Position numbers and translations under genes: made by a program | NCBI GenBank assembly: GCA_029168955.1 | Contig: JAPDOI010000296.1 | Span: 744,001-808,000, forward strand | DNA: 64,000 nucleotides | Source of the DNA: Aplectana chamaeleonis | Lineage: Eukaryota > Nematoda > Chromadorea > Rhabditida > Cosmocercidae | Reading direction: 5' to 3' | Shown: positions 1 through 10,270 of the stretch, one piece after another | Numbering within the stretch: position 1 is the stretch's first letter | Layout: every line of letters begins with the position of its first letter | Notes under the pieces: generated by a model | Told to the model about the DNA's origin: nothing | Database searches by the model: none | What the model saw: the letters and a program-made list of their open reading frames with translations, nothing else

Positions 1-248
1 AAGTATAGGCCATTAAACATCACTTCAAATTTTTGTAGACTGAAAAAAATTCTGAAACAGTCTATTATGACCTATGACGAGGATAATTAAACAACTTCGA
101 CAACACGGATTCAGGAAAGACAAGTCCATTGTTACCCAGATGACTAAAACGCTAAATCAGCGCACCTTTAGCTTGGATAGTAAAAATACTAAGGATGCTA
201 TATATCAGGGTGTAATAATATGAAGGCTCGATGTTAACGCTCATTTCG
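1..248. other. No gene recognised
   Basis: AT-rich sequence before the foldback element. I see no coding signal, repeat boundary or RNA motif in it. Confidence 0.5.
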
Positions 249-1125
249 AAAACTCGATATTTCGGAGCAGCCATCTTTTGCACAGGTTCAGGGTTGAGCA
301 GGCCGTTGCGGCGATTTCCGGCGAAGCTACGACCTCCTTCCCGTTTTCCAAAATTTTTGAAAAACTAACGAACGCAGGACAACTGTTATAGGATATGGGC
401 GGTGTGGCCCGATGGGTTGGTTGGCCCACGAGATTTTCACCCACTTCCTGACGGTTTTTTGTCGAACTCTCGTTCTTACTTTTCTTAGTGGGACCCAAAG
501 CTCACGTTTTTGCCAAAAAAAACGGGCAACTTTTTCATCGTGAACACAACCTTTACGCTTTTTGAGAATGAAAAGGTTAACAAAAGTATTGTGGTGAAAT
601 TCGGTCACATCGTACGAGCCTCCCCCCCCCCTTCCCAACAATTTTCACTTTTTTCAAAAATTTTCCAATCATTTTACGACCCCCAGATGTGCTGAGTCGC
701 AACCCTGCTCAGCCCTGCACAGGTTTTCCTTAATTGACTGTTCAACTTTCGCTATCATTGTGATTTTGCTGGATTTTATATTGCCTTGTGATTTTTTTTT
801 AAAGAATGGTCGCCCAAAAGTATATATTGCGGGTGTGTTTGCTCTATGATTACAAGCAGGGCAAAACTGCTCTGATTCGCATTATACACTGACTTTCCGA
901 TTGAATATCGTCTTCCAAAGCTTCACAGAGCGTTGGATGCGAATCAAAAACAGTTTCGCCCTGTTTGTAATGATAGAGCAAACATGCCCGCAGCAAATAC
1001 TTTTGGGAGACCATTCCTAAGATTTTTTACATGGAAATATAAAAGCGAATAAATCACAATAATGGCAAAGGGTAAACAACTAAACAAGCAGAACCTGTGC
1101 AAAAGATGGCTGCTCCGAAATTTCT
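249..1125. repeat. Foldback (long inverted repeat) element
   Basis: The left arm (about 252-288 plus 726-890) and the right arm (about 930-1122) are inverted copies. Examples are GGAGCAGCCATCTTTTGCAC near 265 against its complement near 1100, and TTTGCTCTATGATTACAAGC near 839 against its complement near 970. The arms flank about 45 bp of unique centre. The left arm is interrupted by the hAT-type MITE at 289-717, while the right arm keeps the uninterrupted sequence. No ORF of interest is present. Confidence 0.75.
289..717. mobile_element. hAT-type MITE, family A, copy 1
   Basis: The element starts CAGGGTTGAGCAGG and ends with the inverted form CTGCTCAGCCCTG. It is flanked by a perfect 8-bp target duplication, cacaggtt, at 281-288 and 718-725. 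The CAGGG terminus and 8-bp duplication are typical of the hAT superfamily. The interior is non-coding (C-rich and T-rich runs) and also contains a segment (about 375-520) that recurs near 54450-54610. The empty site survives in the other arm of the host foldback at about 1092-1099. Confidence 0.85.
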
Positions 1126-1228
1126 TTCAAATTTTTTTACCAAATTTTCGCCAAGCTGAGCATGGGGGGAGTATTTAGGGCGTCGAACTCGACTATGAGA
1201 CCCGTCTTCAGATCTGAGAATGGAGTTC

Positions 1229-1400
1229 TTTGAAGGCAGGGTTCACGATAGATTTCACCTCCAATATCTCCACGGTTTTCGGAAGGTCTGGTGCCCTCTA
1301 CAGCGAGGCATGCCTTAAGGGATGCGAAACACGCGTTTTTGAGACAAAATAGGCCCTCACTTGTTGACGTTGATTTTTGAGCGTGGAGGAATTGACAGCT
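1229..1400 (+). repeat. Half element related to 36575-36755
   Basis: It begins AAGGCAGGGTTCACGATAG, a diverged form of the TIR of the TTAA MITE family. Its sequence (TATCTCCACGGTTTTCGG, GGTCTGGTGCCCT, ATAGGCCCTC) matches the inverse of 36575-36755. Only one TIR is visible, so this is a solo half element or a foldback arm. Confidence 0.6.
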
Positions 1401-1556
1401 ATGAATGATGATATCAAGCAATGCAACCAAGTGTTTTAGCTCACTTATCAGCACTTACTAGACTTGATCGATTCTATAATCTGAGTGTTCATTTGTTCAC
1501 ATGGAAGGGGCCAAAATGGGGCTCGGGGCTGTTCTGGAACTCTGAAACGCTTGAAT

Positions 1557-1739
1557 GTGGCCGTTATTTGGGACAGGGGCTGTCTACACACCGAGGGAGG
1601 AGTTGTCCCGTTTTTGCAGTTTGAAACGTCACTCCTCTCAACGCGAGCGAAGTGGTCCCGAGTGGAATAAGAGCCGCAAAAGGCGGGACAACTCCGCCTT
1701 GCTGTGTAGAAAGCCCCTGTCCCCCGTTATTTTGCCACT
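1557..1739. mobile_element. Short palindromic MITE
   Basis: Arms of about 60 bp pair with each other. GGGACAGGGGCTGTCTACAC near 1570 faces GTGTAGAAAGCCCCTGTCCC near 1714, and GAGGAGTTGTCCCG near 1599 faces CGGGACAACTCCG. The target duplication is unclear. The overlapping ORFs are by-products of the palindrome. Confidence 0.65.
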
Positions 1740-1867
1740 CCTGGCTCGTTTTCTACCGTTCTTTCGGCCCTGGGAGTCTAGGATCCTCCTCGCCCACTGT
1801 GGAAAGTCATCTAAGATGACCATCGCCTTTAGGCTACGGCATATAATACGACAAGTAGAAGGCCCTT

Positions 1868-2073
1868 CAGGGTTGAGCAGCCCATTGCGCCTATTTTAAG
1901 CGGAGCTACGACCCCCCTCCCCGTTAACCATTTTTTTCTGGAAATTTCCTAAATTTTTGCGATCACCCACCCAAGATAAAAAAAATCCCATCCTTACGCT
2001 TTTTGACGGCTAAAAAGTTGGAAAAAGTTCAAATTTGTGGTAAAATTCGATCGAATCGCACAGCCCCCCCTCC
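1868..2073. mobile_element. hAT-type MITE, family A, copy 2 (left part)
   Basis: It starts CAGGGTTGAGCAGCCCATTGCG like the other family A copies and runs to the C-rich centre, where a LINE is inserted. The rest of the element resumes at 7062-7150. The outer flanks (aggccctt before, cattctaa after) do not match as a target duplication, so the ends may have been rearranged. Confidence 0.65.
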
Positions 2074-2617
2074 ACGTATTGCCGAAAAACTGGTTGTGGA
2101 GGAGCTGGCCGCACACAACAACAAGCAACAGCATCAGCATGGTTTCCGTAAATTACATTCCACCACTACGGCCTTGTTGGAAATTGTGAGCTATGTTCTG
2201 GACGGCTTCAATGCCCAGAAACCCCAACGTAATGTTGGAGTAGCCCTCGACCTAACCAAGACATTAGACACTGTCTATCTACGCATACTATCAGAGTCTG
2301 TTGAAGTCTACCATTCCGCCCTGGCAGAAGCGGTGGATAATCGCCTTCACTAAGGGACGTCGGGCAAATGTGCTATTCCAGGGACATGTCTCCAAGAGCA
2401 TCCCCATAGCCGACGGTATCCCTCAAGAAGGAGTTTTATCGCCTGCACTTTTCAGTTTATACCTTGAAGATCCGCCCATTCCTCCTCAGGACACCAAGGT
2501 CGTTGTATATGCGGATGATATTACTATTCTGTGCCGGGATCGCGACATGAATGTAGCCGCCAGGAAGATCAATGACTACTTGATCGAGATGAAATGTTTT
2601 CTCGACAGCAGAATGCT
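2074..2617 (+). pseudogene. LINE reverse transcriptase, Jockey/I-type, 5'-truncated copy (part 1)
   Basis: This is the middle of a non-LTR retrotransposon reverse transcriptase, the enzyme that copies the element RNA at a nicked target. It is read in two frames. 2003-2353 gives HGFRKLHSTTTALLEI and VALDLTKTLDTV (motif A region). 2301-2620 gives GIPQEGVLSPALFSLYLED and the catalytic VVYADDITILC. A frameshift separates the two near 2300. The upstream endonuclease is missing, so the insertion was 5'-truncated. The ORF stops at SRM (2617), where an inverted copy of the same family is inserted, and coding resumes at 6050. Clade assignment (Jockey, I or Ingi/Vingi-like) is uncertain. Confidence 0.85.
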
Positions 2618-5600
2618 TCTTCTTCTTCTTTGCAGCCACATTGAGGGTTTTGTCATAGGTTGAGGAACTGGGCGACCAGTAACGGATTTGTCCATAAGTC
2701 CATTACGGTCAGCGTGGTAGGTCTCTCCGGACAGTTGAATAAATGTGCGGTATCGTGGCCGATGGTACCGCAGTCCGGGCACACATCAGATTTACTGCTG
2801 TCAATCCTGCTGACATAAGACATTAGCATTGTAGAGTGACCACAGCGTAATGATGCGAGCGTGCACCTGGCCCTTCTTCCGAGTTGAGCCTCGGATGTGC
2901 AGACTTGGGGCAGCACTACCCCCAATATGGGATTAATGACCGCCTTTTCCAGATGACACCGTACAAACTGAGTATGCTCCTCGCGCAATAGACGGAGTCG
3001 TTCTTGCTGTGAGTCGTGCCATCTCTGCAGATTGACTTTGCTGGGAGCATCGGCGAATGGCTTTCTGATCTTTCTTTCTCTGACGGGGTTTAGCACTCTC
3101 CAAGAGGGGTGATTTGGTTGTTTGACAATGTTGATGAAAAATTGTTGGGCCTGGAGCTCACAGTGCTCCCTTACTGGTAATAAGCGGGTCTCAGCATGCA
3201 AGTGATCGACCGGGAACTTCTTGCACACCCGGTGGCGATTCGAAGAGCCGCATTCTGTATGCGTTGCATCTTAGTCAAGAGGATTCCGAAACTAGATGCT
3301 GCCAAACTGGGGCGCCGTATTCCAGTGCAGGCTGGAGAATAGCCTTATACGTTGTAATAATGTTTTCTTTGCTACTACCCCATGTTGTACCGCCCAGGGC
3401 TCTAAGCACGTTAAGCTTCCTTTAACGATAGCCTGCTTCTGTTCCGTGTTCTTATGGAATTTGAGCGATGGATCGAGTACGAGTCCGAGAAGTTTTGGGA
3501 AGCGGGCGGCAGGCAAACGATCTCCATTCCATACGACATACGGATGTGCGCTGTGTTCAGATGGGTCCGTTGAGTACGGATACCGATGACTTTGACGCAG
3601 AAATCTTCAGCATTTTGCGGTCGAAGAAGCTTTTCAGTGCGGTCAAGTACCCGTTAATCTTAGCGGCGGCCACATTTATGTCCCGATCGACACAAGACAG
3701 TCATATCATCAGCGTAAGCGACCACCTTGATATCTTGGGGTGGGGCGGGCATATCTTCGAGGTACAGACTGAAGAGAGCAGGCGACAATACACCGCCCTG
3801 TGGGACTCCAGCTGCAATCGGAATGCTGTTTGAGACATGATTCTGGAACATCACTCTAGCCCGTCTTCCCTTAGTGAATGCAGCTATCCAGCGCTTTTGC
3901 CATGGCGGGATTGATGACTCCAGTAAGTTGTTTGATAAGATACCAAGATTCACTGTGTCGAAAGCCTTAGTGAGATCCAAGGCAACTGCTACAGTTCTTT
4001 CCGGCTTATACGCGTTGAAACCATCAATTGCATAGCTCGTAATTTCTAACAAAGCTGTCGTGGTGGAATGCATTTTCTGAATCCATGCTGAAACACCTGT
4101 CTCTCGTTGTGCTCGGCCAGGTCTTTGACGATCAGCTTTTCAGCTACTTTAGCAAAGAAGACAACAAGCTAATGGGCCGATATCCCTTGACTGAAGCTTG
4201 GGGCTTGCCAGGCTTGGGCAGCGGAACGACGTTTGCCATCTTCCAATTCTGCGGGATAGTACACGACATGAACGAGGAGTTTATCACATCAGTGAGGAGC
4301 GGTAGTAAGTCAGTGGGTATCTTCTTCAAGACAGCAGGACATATCCCATCAGGACCAATAGCTCTAGAGTTCCGCATTTCCTTTATAATCTTCTCAATTT
4401 GCGTCGTAGTAAACGCTTCGGCCGTGCTCATAAGCGGGAGGCGGCACAGCTCTCTTACAGTCACTCTATTCTGCGGACCTCGTTTAGCACTGGTGATGAA
4501 AAAACTTTTCCCGAGCGCATAAGCGGCTTCCTTTCCTGATTTGAATACGCCGTTGTCGAATTCGATAGTGGAGACGGTGGCGGGTGAGCTTTTACCCGAA
4601 AGCTTCCGTAAAACCTTCCAAGTAGCTGCACTGTCCGTCTTAAAGTCCATCTGTCCGGTGAACTTCTCCACTCTTCTTTCTTGTGTCTGTCAAATCCTTT
4701 TTGATCTCACTGTCAAGCTCAGCAACCACGGGGTCCAGATGATTAACCGCTCTCCTCGCATCTCTCGTTCTAATTTTGTCGAGGATTTCCCTGTTGACAT
4801 TTGGATAGAACGTCTTGACGCGACCGATAGGGATAGCCGCATTCATGGCCTTGCGGATTGCGTCAGATAGATGGCACTCCTTCTGGTGCACGCTTCCATT
4901 CCACGGGTAATCTGCCGATAGGCGAAGCGCAACTTCACTGAACAGGCGCCAGTCTGCTCGGCCTAAATTAAGATAAGAACGTTGGCGAACACCAGAAAAG
5001 GGAGCGAGAGAATTGGATAGATCGATGTGGACAAAGACAGGAACGTGGTCACTTGGCAGAGTAGTCGAGGTAGACCATGAGCAGCAGCTAGAAAGGTTGG
5101 ACGAGACAAGAGATATGTCTGGGCTAGAATATCGGCCGCTGGCAGGAGACACGAGTGGGCGGATCATCGTTTAGAATGACGAGGTCGCACTCATCTGCCC
5201 ATTCTTCGACGTCATTTCCTCTAACATCAGGACCGAGAGACGAGCAAAAGGTGTGAGCGTTGAAATCACCCGCGAAAACGACCGAGGATGAGAGGAGCAG
5301 TCGCTCAGCTGCTTGAGAAGTGGGATAGGATTGTACGATGAACGGCATGAAGTTGTAGGTGGAATGTATATGTTGAAAGAGAAGAGGGGTGTTTTTAGGG
5401 GAGATGGATTGGGAGGTACTCGAGAGTACCGTCCGTGGGGGTGCTGGGAATGAGGTGTGAGGGAAGTGAAGATAGAACGAAAGTAGAGACTCCACCGCCG
5501 AGAGATGACCTTGGAGCATGGTAAGAAGTAAAGCCTGGGAGAGTGGGGTGAGGATAGGTAGGGGATGGAAGGCTTGGTTTCTTGAACCATGATCACGTCT

Positions 5601-6049
5601 GGATGGTAAGTACGGGCAAAGAGAGAGAGTTCAGAAAGCTTGGCACGAAGGCCGTTTAGATTGATATGCACAATGGAAAGGGGGCGATTTGAGATAGAGG
5701 AATCTGAGATGGAAGGTGAGGAGCATAACACACAACGAAAAGATGAGTTATAATGCCTCACAGAGGTGAGACCCGAACAGGAGAGATGCACCCACCTTTG
5801 GCATCCGAAGCACTGGACGCTGGTATGTCTCCAGTTTACATCCTCTCCGCACGTGGCGCATTGGTACTTCTGAGCGGGTCCAGGATTCCTCTCCACGCCG
5901 GCCCTTTGTAGGAGAATCCGAAGGAGAGTTGCGGCCGGCCAGCACCTCTCCCATGACAAAAACCCTCTTTGTGGAGGGGATGACGTCGGTTTGCACGGAG
6001 GCGATCTTCTTTCCTCCACACTGCCACGGCACGAACGTACGACATCTCG
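2618..6049 (-). mobile_element. Jockey/I-type LINE, near full length, with 10-bp target duplication
   Basis: An inverted LINE sits inside a + strand copy of its own family. The host sequence gcagaatgct is duplicated exactly at 2608-2617 and 6050-6059. The 3' end carries a short (AAG)n tail, seen as TTCTTCTTCTTC at 2618-2629, and the + strand copy has the same tail at 7045-7057. The 5' leader before the first ATG (6019) is only about 30 bases. Both boundaries are therefore defined, and the 3.43-kb length is that of the element as it landed, plus later indels. Confidence 0.85.
2653..6019 (-). pseudogene. LINE ORF: 2A-like peptide, PHD finger, endonuclease, reverse transcriptase, zinc knuckle
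   Basis: One polyprotein gene is broken by about six frameshifts. The pieces, from N to C, are 6019-5171, 5519-5124, 5167-4640, 4671-4144, 4073-3660, 3516-3292 and 3228-2653. Residues 41-48 read GVERNPGP, a 2A-like motif. Residues 54-99 form a Cys4-His-Cys3 PHD-type finger. An APE-type endonuclease follows, with NLNG, VQETK, GDFNAH and SDHVPV. The reverse transcriptase has a GYRPISLLSS motif, ALDLTKAFDTV, GVPQGGVLSPALF and the catalytic VAYADDMTVLC. The C terminus holds CPDCG...HLFNCP, the zinc knuckle typical of Jockey/I-group LINEs. The + strand copy shares the C-terminal half at high similarity. The protein is not intact and cannot be active as it stands. Confidence 0.85.
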
Positions 6050-6059
6050 GCAGAATGCT

Positions 6060-7061
6060 CACGGTCTCTGCCTCTAAATCATCCGTTACCGTCTTTTCCA
6101 CTGATAATGCGGAGCACAGTGCCCATCCTATGGTAAAATGGGACGAAACTCAATTGCCGGCCACCCGATTCCCCAAGCTACTTGGACTCGTGTTGGATCC
6201 CTCATTGAAGTTTCATAAGAACACTGAGCAGAAGCAAGCTGCAGTGAAAACAAGACTCAACGTCCTACGTGCTCTCGGTGGAACGTCCTGGGGGTGCAGT
6301 AAAGAAACGATCCTGACCACGTATAAGGATTGTGCGACCCGCCTTGGAGTATGGTGTGCCAGTCTGGCAGCACATCGTGTCGGAGTCATCTTGGTCCAAG
6401 CTGCAACGCGTCCAAAATTGTGCTCTGCGAATCGCGACGGGCTGCTCCAGAAGCTCTCCAATTGAGCACTTACACGCCGATACTCGCATATTGCCAGTCA
6501 GAGACCACTGCCAACTCCAGGCGCAACAAATGTTCATTAACATCGTTAAGCAGCCAAATCATCCGTCGCGAAGAGTATTAAACCCAGTAAGAGAGAGAGA
6601 GAGATGTATCAGAAAGCCGTTCGCCGATGCTTCCTCGAAAGTGATGTGCAGAGATGGACTGAAGCACAGCAAGAACGCCTCCGTCTCTTGCGCGCGGAGC
6701 ATACCCGATCTGTGAAGGAGCACTTGAACACAGTTGCCATAAACTCCATTTTGGGAGTCACACCTCCCAAGGTCAGCGACACCGAGATGGAACTTGGCAG
6801 GCGTGCCAGGTGCACCCTTGCCTCGTTACGCTGTGGACACTCCCCAATGTTGATGTCATATCTGCATAAGATCGATAACAGCAAGCCTGACGTGTGCCCG
6901 GATTGCGGTGGCCAAGGGCATACTGCACACCTGTTCAATTGCCCGAAGAGACCAACCTCATTGACAACAATGGATTTGTGGATGAATCCAAAGCTAGTGG
7001 CCGAGTTTCTTAACCTATGACTAGAACCCTCTCTGTGGCTGCAAAGAAGAAGAAGAACAAA
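6060..7061 (+). pseudogene. LINE reverse transcriptase C-terminal part (part 2 of the + strand copy)
   Basis: This continues the copy begun at 2074. The reading resumes LTVSASKSSVTVFSTD directly after SRM and runs through FPKLLGLVLDPSLKFHKN, a frameshift near 6320, PALEYGVPVWQH, a (GA)n expansion at 6591-6603 with another frameshift, and then 6604-7020 ending in CPDCGGQGHTAHLFNCP and a stop at 7018-7020. The 3' end at about 7045-7057 carries the (AAG)n tail. It closely matches the inverted copy at 2653-3516. The C-terminal CCHC-like knuckle is intact here, which helps define the family. Confidence 0.85.
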
Positions 7062-7150
7062 CCCCACCCCACCGATTTTCATTTTCTTCCAAATTTTCCA
7101 ATTATTTTACGACCCCCTGCTGCGCCAAAACGCAACCCTTCTCAACCCTG
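7062..7150. mobile_element. hAT-type MITE, family A, copy 2 (right part)
   Basis: The remainder of the MITE split by the LINE. It holds the T-rich stretch, the TTTTACGACCCCC block and the terminal CTTCTCAACCCTG at 7138-7150. Confidence 0.65.
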
Positions 7151-7660
7151 CATTCTAAGTCTACACGAACTAAATTTTCAATAAATTCGAACTTTTTTTA
7201 GCTTGAAATTTGGTGGAACGGATTTTTCGCAACTTTGGTCGCTCGAAAAATTTTCGAACGTTTTTTTTTTTCAATTTTCGTTTGTTCGACATCTTTTTTT
7301 TTGAAATTGCTCAACTATATCTAGAACAACAAAAAACTATCGCAGTTTGAAACAACCAAGTTGAAAACTTTACAACTTTGATAAGTGCTAATTGCGTTCG
7401 CTTATTCGAAATGATTAGGTTTACAAGGCATCACCTCCAATAAGAGAAGATAGGAGAAGCACAATTATATTGAGAACCGTTTCTCACCTCAGTCCTGATC
7501 GTATGCACAGTATTTTCTTGTTTGTCACTGGGGATTTGATAGGCACCGCTGACAGATCTGGAAAAAAGAATAAATTTCAGTATTATAAGTATACATCCCA
7601 TGGAGAAGCTGAGCGGAAAAAACTACTTTCTGTACATGTTCACTAATACCGTTACGAATG
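7151..7660. other. AT-rich intergenic sequence
   Basis: Long T and A runs with TTTTCGAA-type motifs. I see no gene or bounded repeat. Confidence 0.5.
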
Positions 7661-7668
7661 CATTGCCC

Positions 7669-7984
7669 CAGGATTGAGCAGGCGGTTGCGCCATTTTCCG
7701 ATGGAGCTGCGACCCCCCCCTGTTCACCGAAATGTCGTAAAAAATTGAGAAATTTTTACGATCCCCCATCTCGAAATGAAAATTCTCACTAGTTTTTTTT
7801 TGAGTGAAAACTGGGAAAAATCTCAAATTTGTGGTATTAAAAACAAATTTTCAGTTTTTTTTTTCAGAAATCCTTTCTTTCTCCAAGAATTCTACGAGCC
7901 CCCCGAAATTTTCACTTTTTCCCAAATTTTTCGAAAATTTTTACGACCCCCCGTTGCGCCGAGTCGCAACCCTGCTCAACCCTG
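7669..7984. mobile_element. hAT-type MITE, family A, copy 3
   Basis: It starts CAGGATTGAGCAGGCGGTTGCG and ends CCTGCTCAACCCTG. The flanks cattgccc (7661-7668) and catttccc (7985-7992) are an 8-bp duplication with one later change. The interior is non-coding and poly-C/poly-T rich like the other copies. Confidence 0.8.
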
Positions 7985-7992
7985 CATTTCCC

Positions 7993-8484
7993 AGATATGA
8001 CACAAATCTCACAAGCCCCACTCTTCCTGCAGTTCAATCTGGGAATATTATCTATGTATAGACTACTCGACCAGGTTCGCCTAAAGAGATTAGCACAATG
8101 CTTTCAATTATTTTCGTTAAACGCGGTGTTCATAATAATTTCCTATTTTGAGATTATTCGCTATATTGATTTGGTGGTACCCGGGTACAACTAAAATGAC
8201 GTAGAAACTGAGAAAAATGCACCAGAAGTACACGAAATCCTTATGTATCACCCCGCCTCCTAAGATGAAATCTTTTGTGGACCCGTCCTTTGCAATTATC
8301 TACTTTCTATTGCTCCGTTCTTTCCTTAGGACCCTAACTAATCCTGCTTTGCATAAAATATTCTTCCAATTTCGACAAGGTGCACACCCACGCCGCTTCG
8401 CGGTGTACTTGTAGGCATGTATTACGACGCATAAAATGATCGAATTATTGCCAAATGAGAACTTAGTTATTATCGTTTTTTACA
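7993..8484. other. No gene; leader shared with the 52-kb satellite remnant
   Basis: No coding signal is convincing. About 8378-8440 (GGTGCACACCCACGC, GTACTTGTAGGC) resembles 52257-52300, which also sits directly before a copy of the 42-bp satellite. The satellite therefore seems to travel inside a larger repeat. Confidence 0.5.
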
Positions 8485-10235
8485 ACCCAGTACGGTCTCA
8501 CACACTTTCCCCCTCGTCGGCGCACCTTCCCCCTCCCCATTGGGTCCCACGCTTTTTCACCGGTGCTTGGCGCACCCCCGTTCGGGTCCCACACATTTCC
8601 CCCCGGCGCTAGGCGCACTCCCAGTTGGGTCCCGCACACTTTCGCCGCCGCTCAGCGCACTCCCAGTTGGGTTCCGCACACTTTCCCCCGCGCTCACGCT
8701 CAGCGCACTCCAAGTTGGGTCCGCACACTTCCTCCGGCGTTCAGCCCACTTTCAGTTGAGTCCCACACACTTTCCCCGGCGCTTGGCGCGCCCCCGTTCG
8801 GGTCCCACACATTTTCCCCGATGCTCGGCGCACTCTCAGTTAGGTCCCGCACACTTTCCCCGGCGCTTAGCGCACTCCCAGTTAGGTCCCGTACACTTTC
8901 CGCGGCGCTTAGCGCACTCCCAGTTGGGGCCCATACACTTTCCCCGGCGCTCAGCGCACTCCCAGTTGGGCCCCGTACACTTTCCCCGGCACTCGGCGCA
9001 TTCCTAGTTGGGTCCGTACACTTCTTCCGGAGCTCAGCCCAATTTCAGTTGGGTCCCACGCACTTTCTCCGGCACTCAGCACACTTTCAGTTGGGTGAAC
9101 ACACTTTCCCCGGCGCACCCCATTCGGGTCCCACACATTTTCCCCGGCGCTCGGCGTACTCCCAGTTGGGTCCCGTACACTTTCGCCGGCGCTCAGCGCA
9201 CTCCAAGTTGGGTTCCGCACACTTTCCCCGGCGCTCACGCTCAGCGCACTCCAAGTTGGGTCCGTACACTTCCTCCGGCGTTCAGCCCACTTTCAGTTGA
9301 GTCCCACACACTTTCCCCGGCGCTTGGCGCGCCCCCGTTCGGGTCCCACACATTTTCCCCGATGCTCGGCGCACTCTCAGTTAGGTCCCGTACACTTTCC
9401 CCGGCGCTTAGCGCACTCCCAGTTAGGTCCCGTACACTTTCCGCGGCGCTTAGCGCACTCCCAGTTGGGGCCCATACACTTTCCCCGGCGCTCAGCGCAC
9501 TCCCAGTTGGGCCCCGTACACTTTCCCCGGCACTCGGCGCATTCCTAGTTGGGTCCGTACACTTCTTCCGGAGCTCAGCCCACTTTCAGTTGGGTCCCAC
9601 GCTTTTTCCCCGGTGCTTGGCGCACCCTCGTTCGGGTCCCACACATTTCCCCCCGGCGCTAGGCGCACTCCCAGTTGGGTCCCGTACACTTTCGCCGGCG
9701 CTCAGCGCACTCCCAGTTGGGTTCCGCACACTTTCCCCGGCGCTCACGCTCAGCGCACTCCAAGTTGGGTCCGTACACTTCCTCCGGCGTTCAGCCCACT
9801 TTCAGTTGAGTCTCACACACTTTCCCCGGCGCTTGGCGCGCCCTCGTTCAGGTCCCACACATTTTCCCCGATGCTCGGCGCACTCTCAGTTAGGTCCCGT
9901 ACACTTTCCCCGGCGCTTAGCGCACTCCCAGTTAGGTCCCGTACACTTTCCCCGGCACTCGGCGCATTCCTAGTTGGGTCCGTACACTTCTTCCGGAGCT
10001 CAGCCCAATTTCAGTTGGGTCCCACGCACTTTCTCCGGCACTCAGCACACTTTCAGTTGGGTAAACACACTTTCCCCGGCGCACCCCATTCGGGTCCCAC
10101 ACATTTTCCCCGGCGCTCGGCGTACTCCCAGTTGGGTCCCACACACTTTCCCCGGCGCTCAGCGCACTTTCAGTTGGGCCCCGTACACTTTCCCCGGCAC
10201 TCGGCGCACCCCCAGTTGGGTCCCGCACATTCTGC
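8485..10235. repeat. GC-rich 42-bp minisatellite with higher-order repeats
   Basis: About 41 tandem units with a period near 42 bp. Each unit is made of two 21-bp halves, one of type GCACTCCCAGTTGGGTCCC and one of type GCACACTTTCCCCGGCGCTC. Blocks of about twelve units recur with spacings of roughly 540 and 510 bp; the marker CACGCTCAGCGCACTCCAAG occurs near 8695, 9236 and 9745. This shows higher-order amplification. Because 42 is a multiple of three and the unit lacks stops, long ORFs run through it, but they are not credible genes. Confidence 0.95.
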
Positions 10236-10236
10236 A

Positions 10237-10270
10237 GTGACCGGTCACAGGTCAACGGTCACCGGTCAAC
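10237..10270. repeat. GGTCA cluster
   Basis: A short cluster of GGTCA/TGACC pentamers in direct and inverted order (GTGACCGGTCACAGGTCAAC, then CGGTCACCGGTCAAC) lies directly after the minisatellite. Such half sites resemble nuclear-receptor response elements, but no target gene is visible and the array may be chance or repeat-derived. Confidence 0.35.

Noticed and set aside
1842..1858. TAATACGACAAGTA, resembling the start of a T7 phage promoter (also near 10551)
   Set aside because: Only the first nine bases match, and it sits in a short genomic repeat with no phage context.
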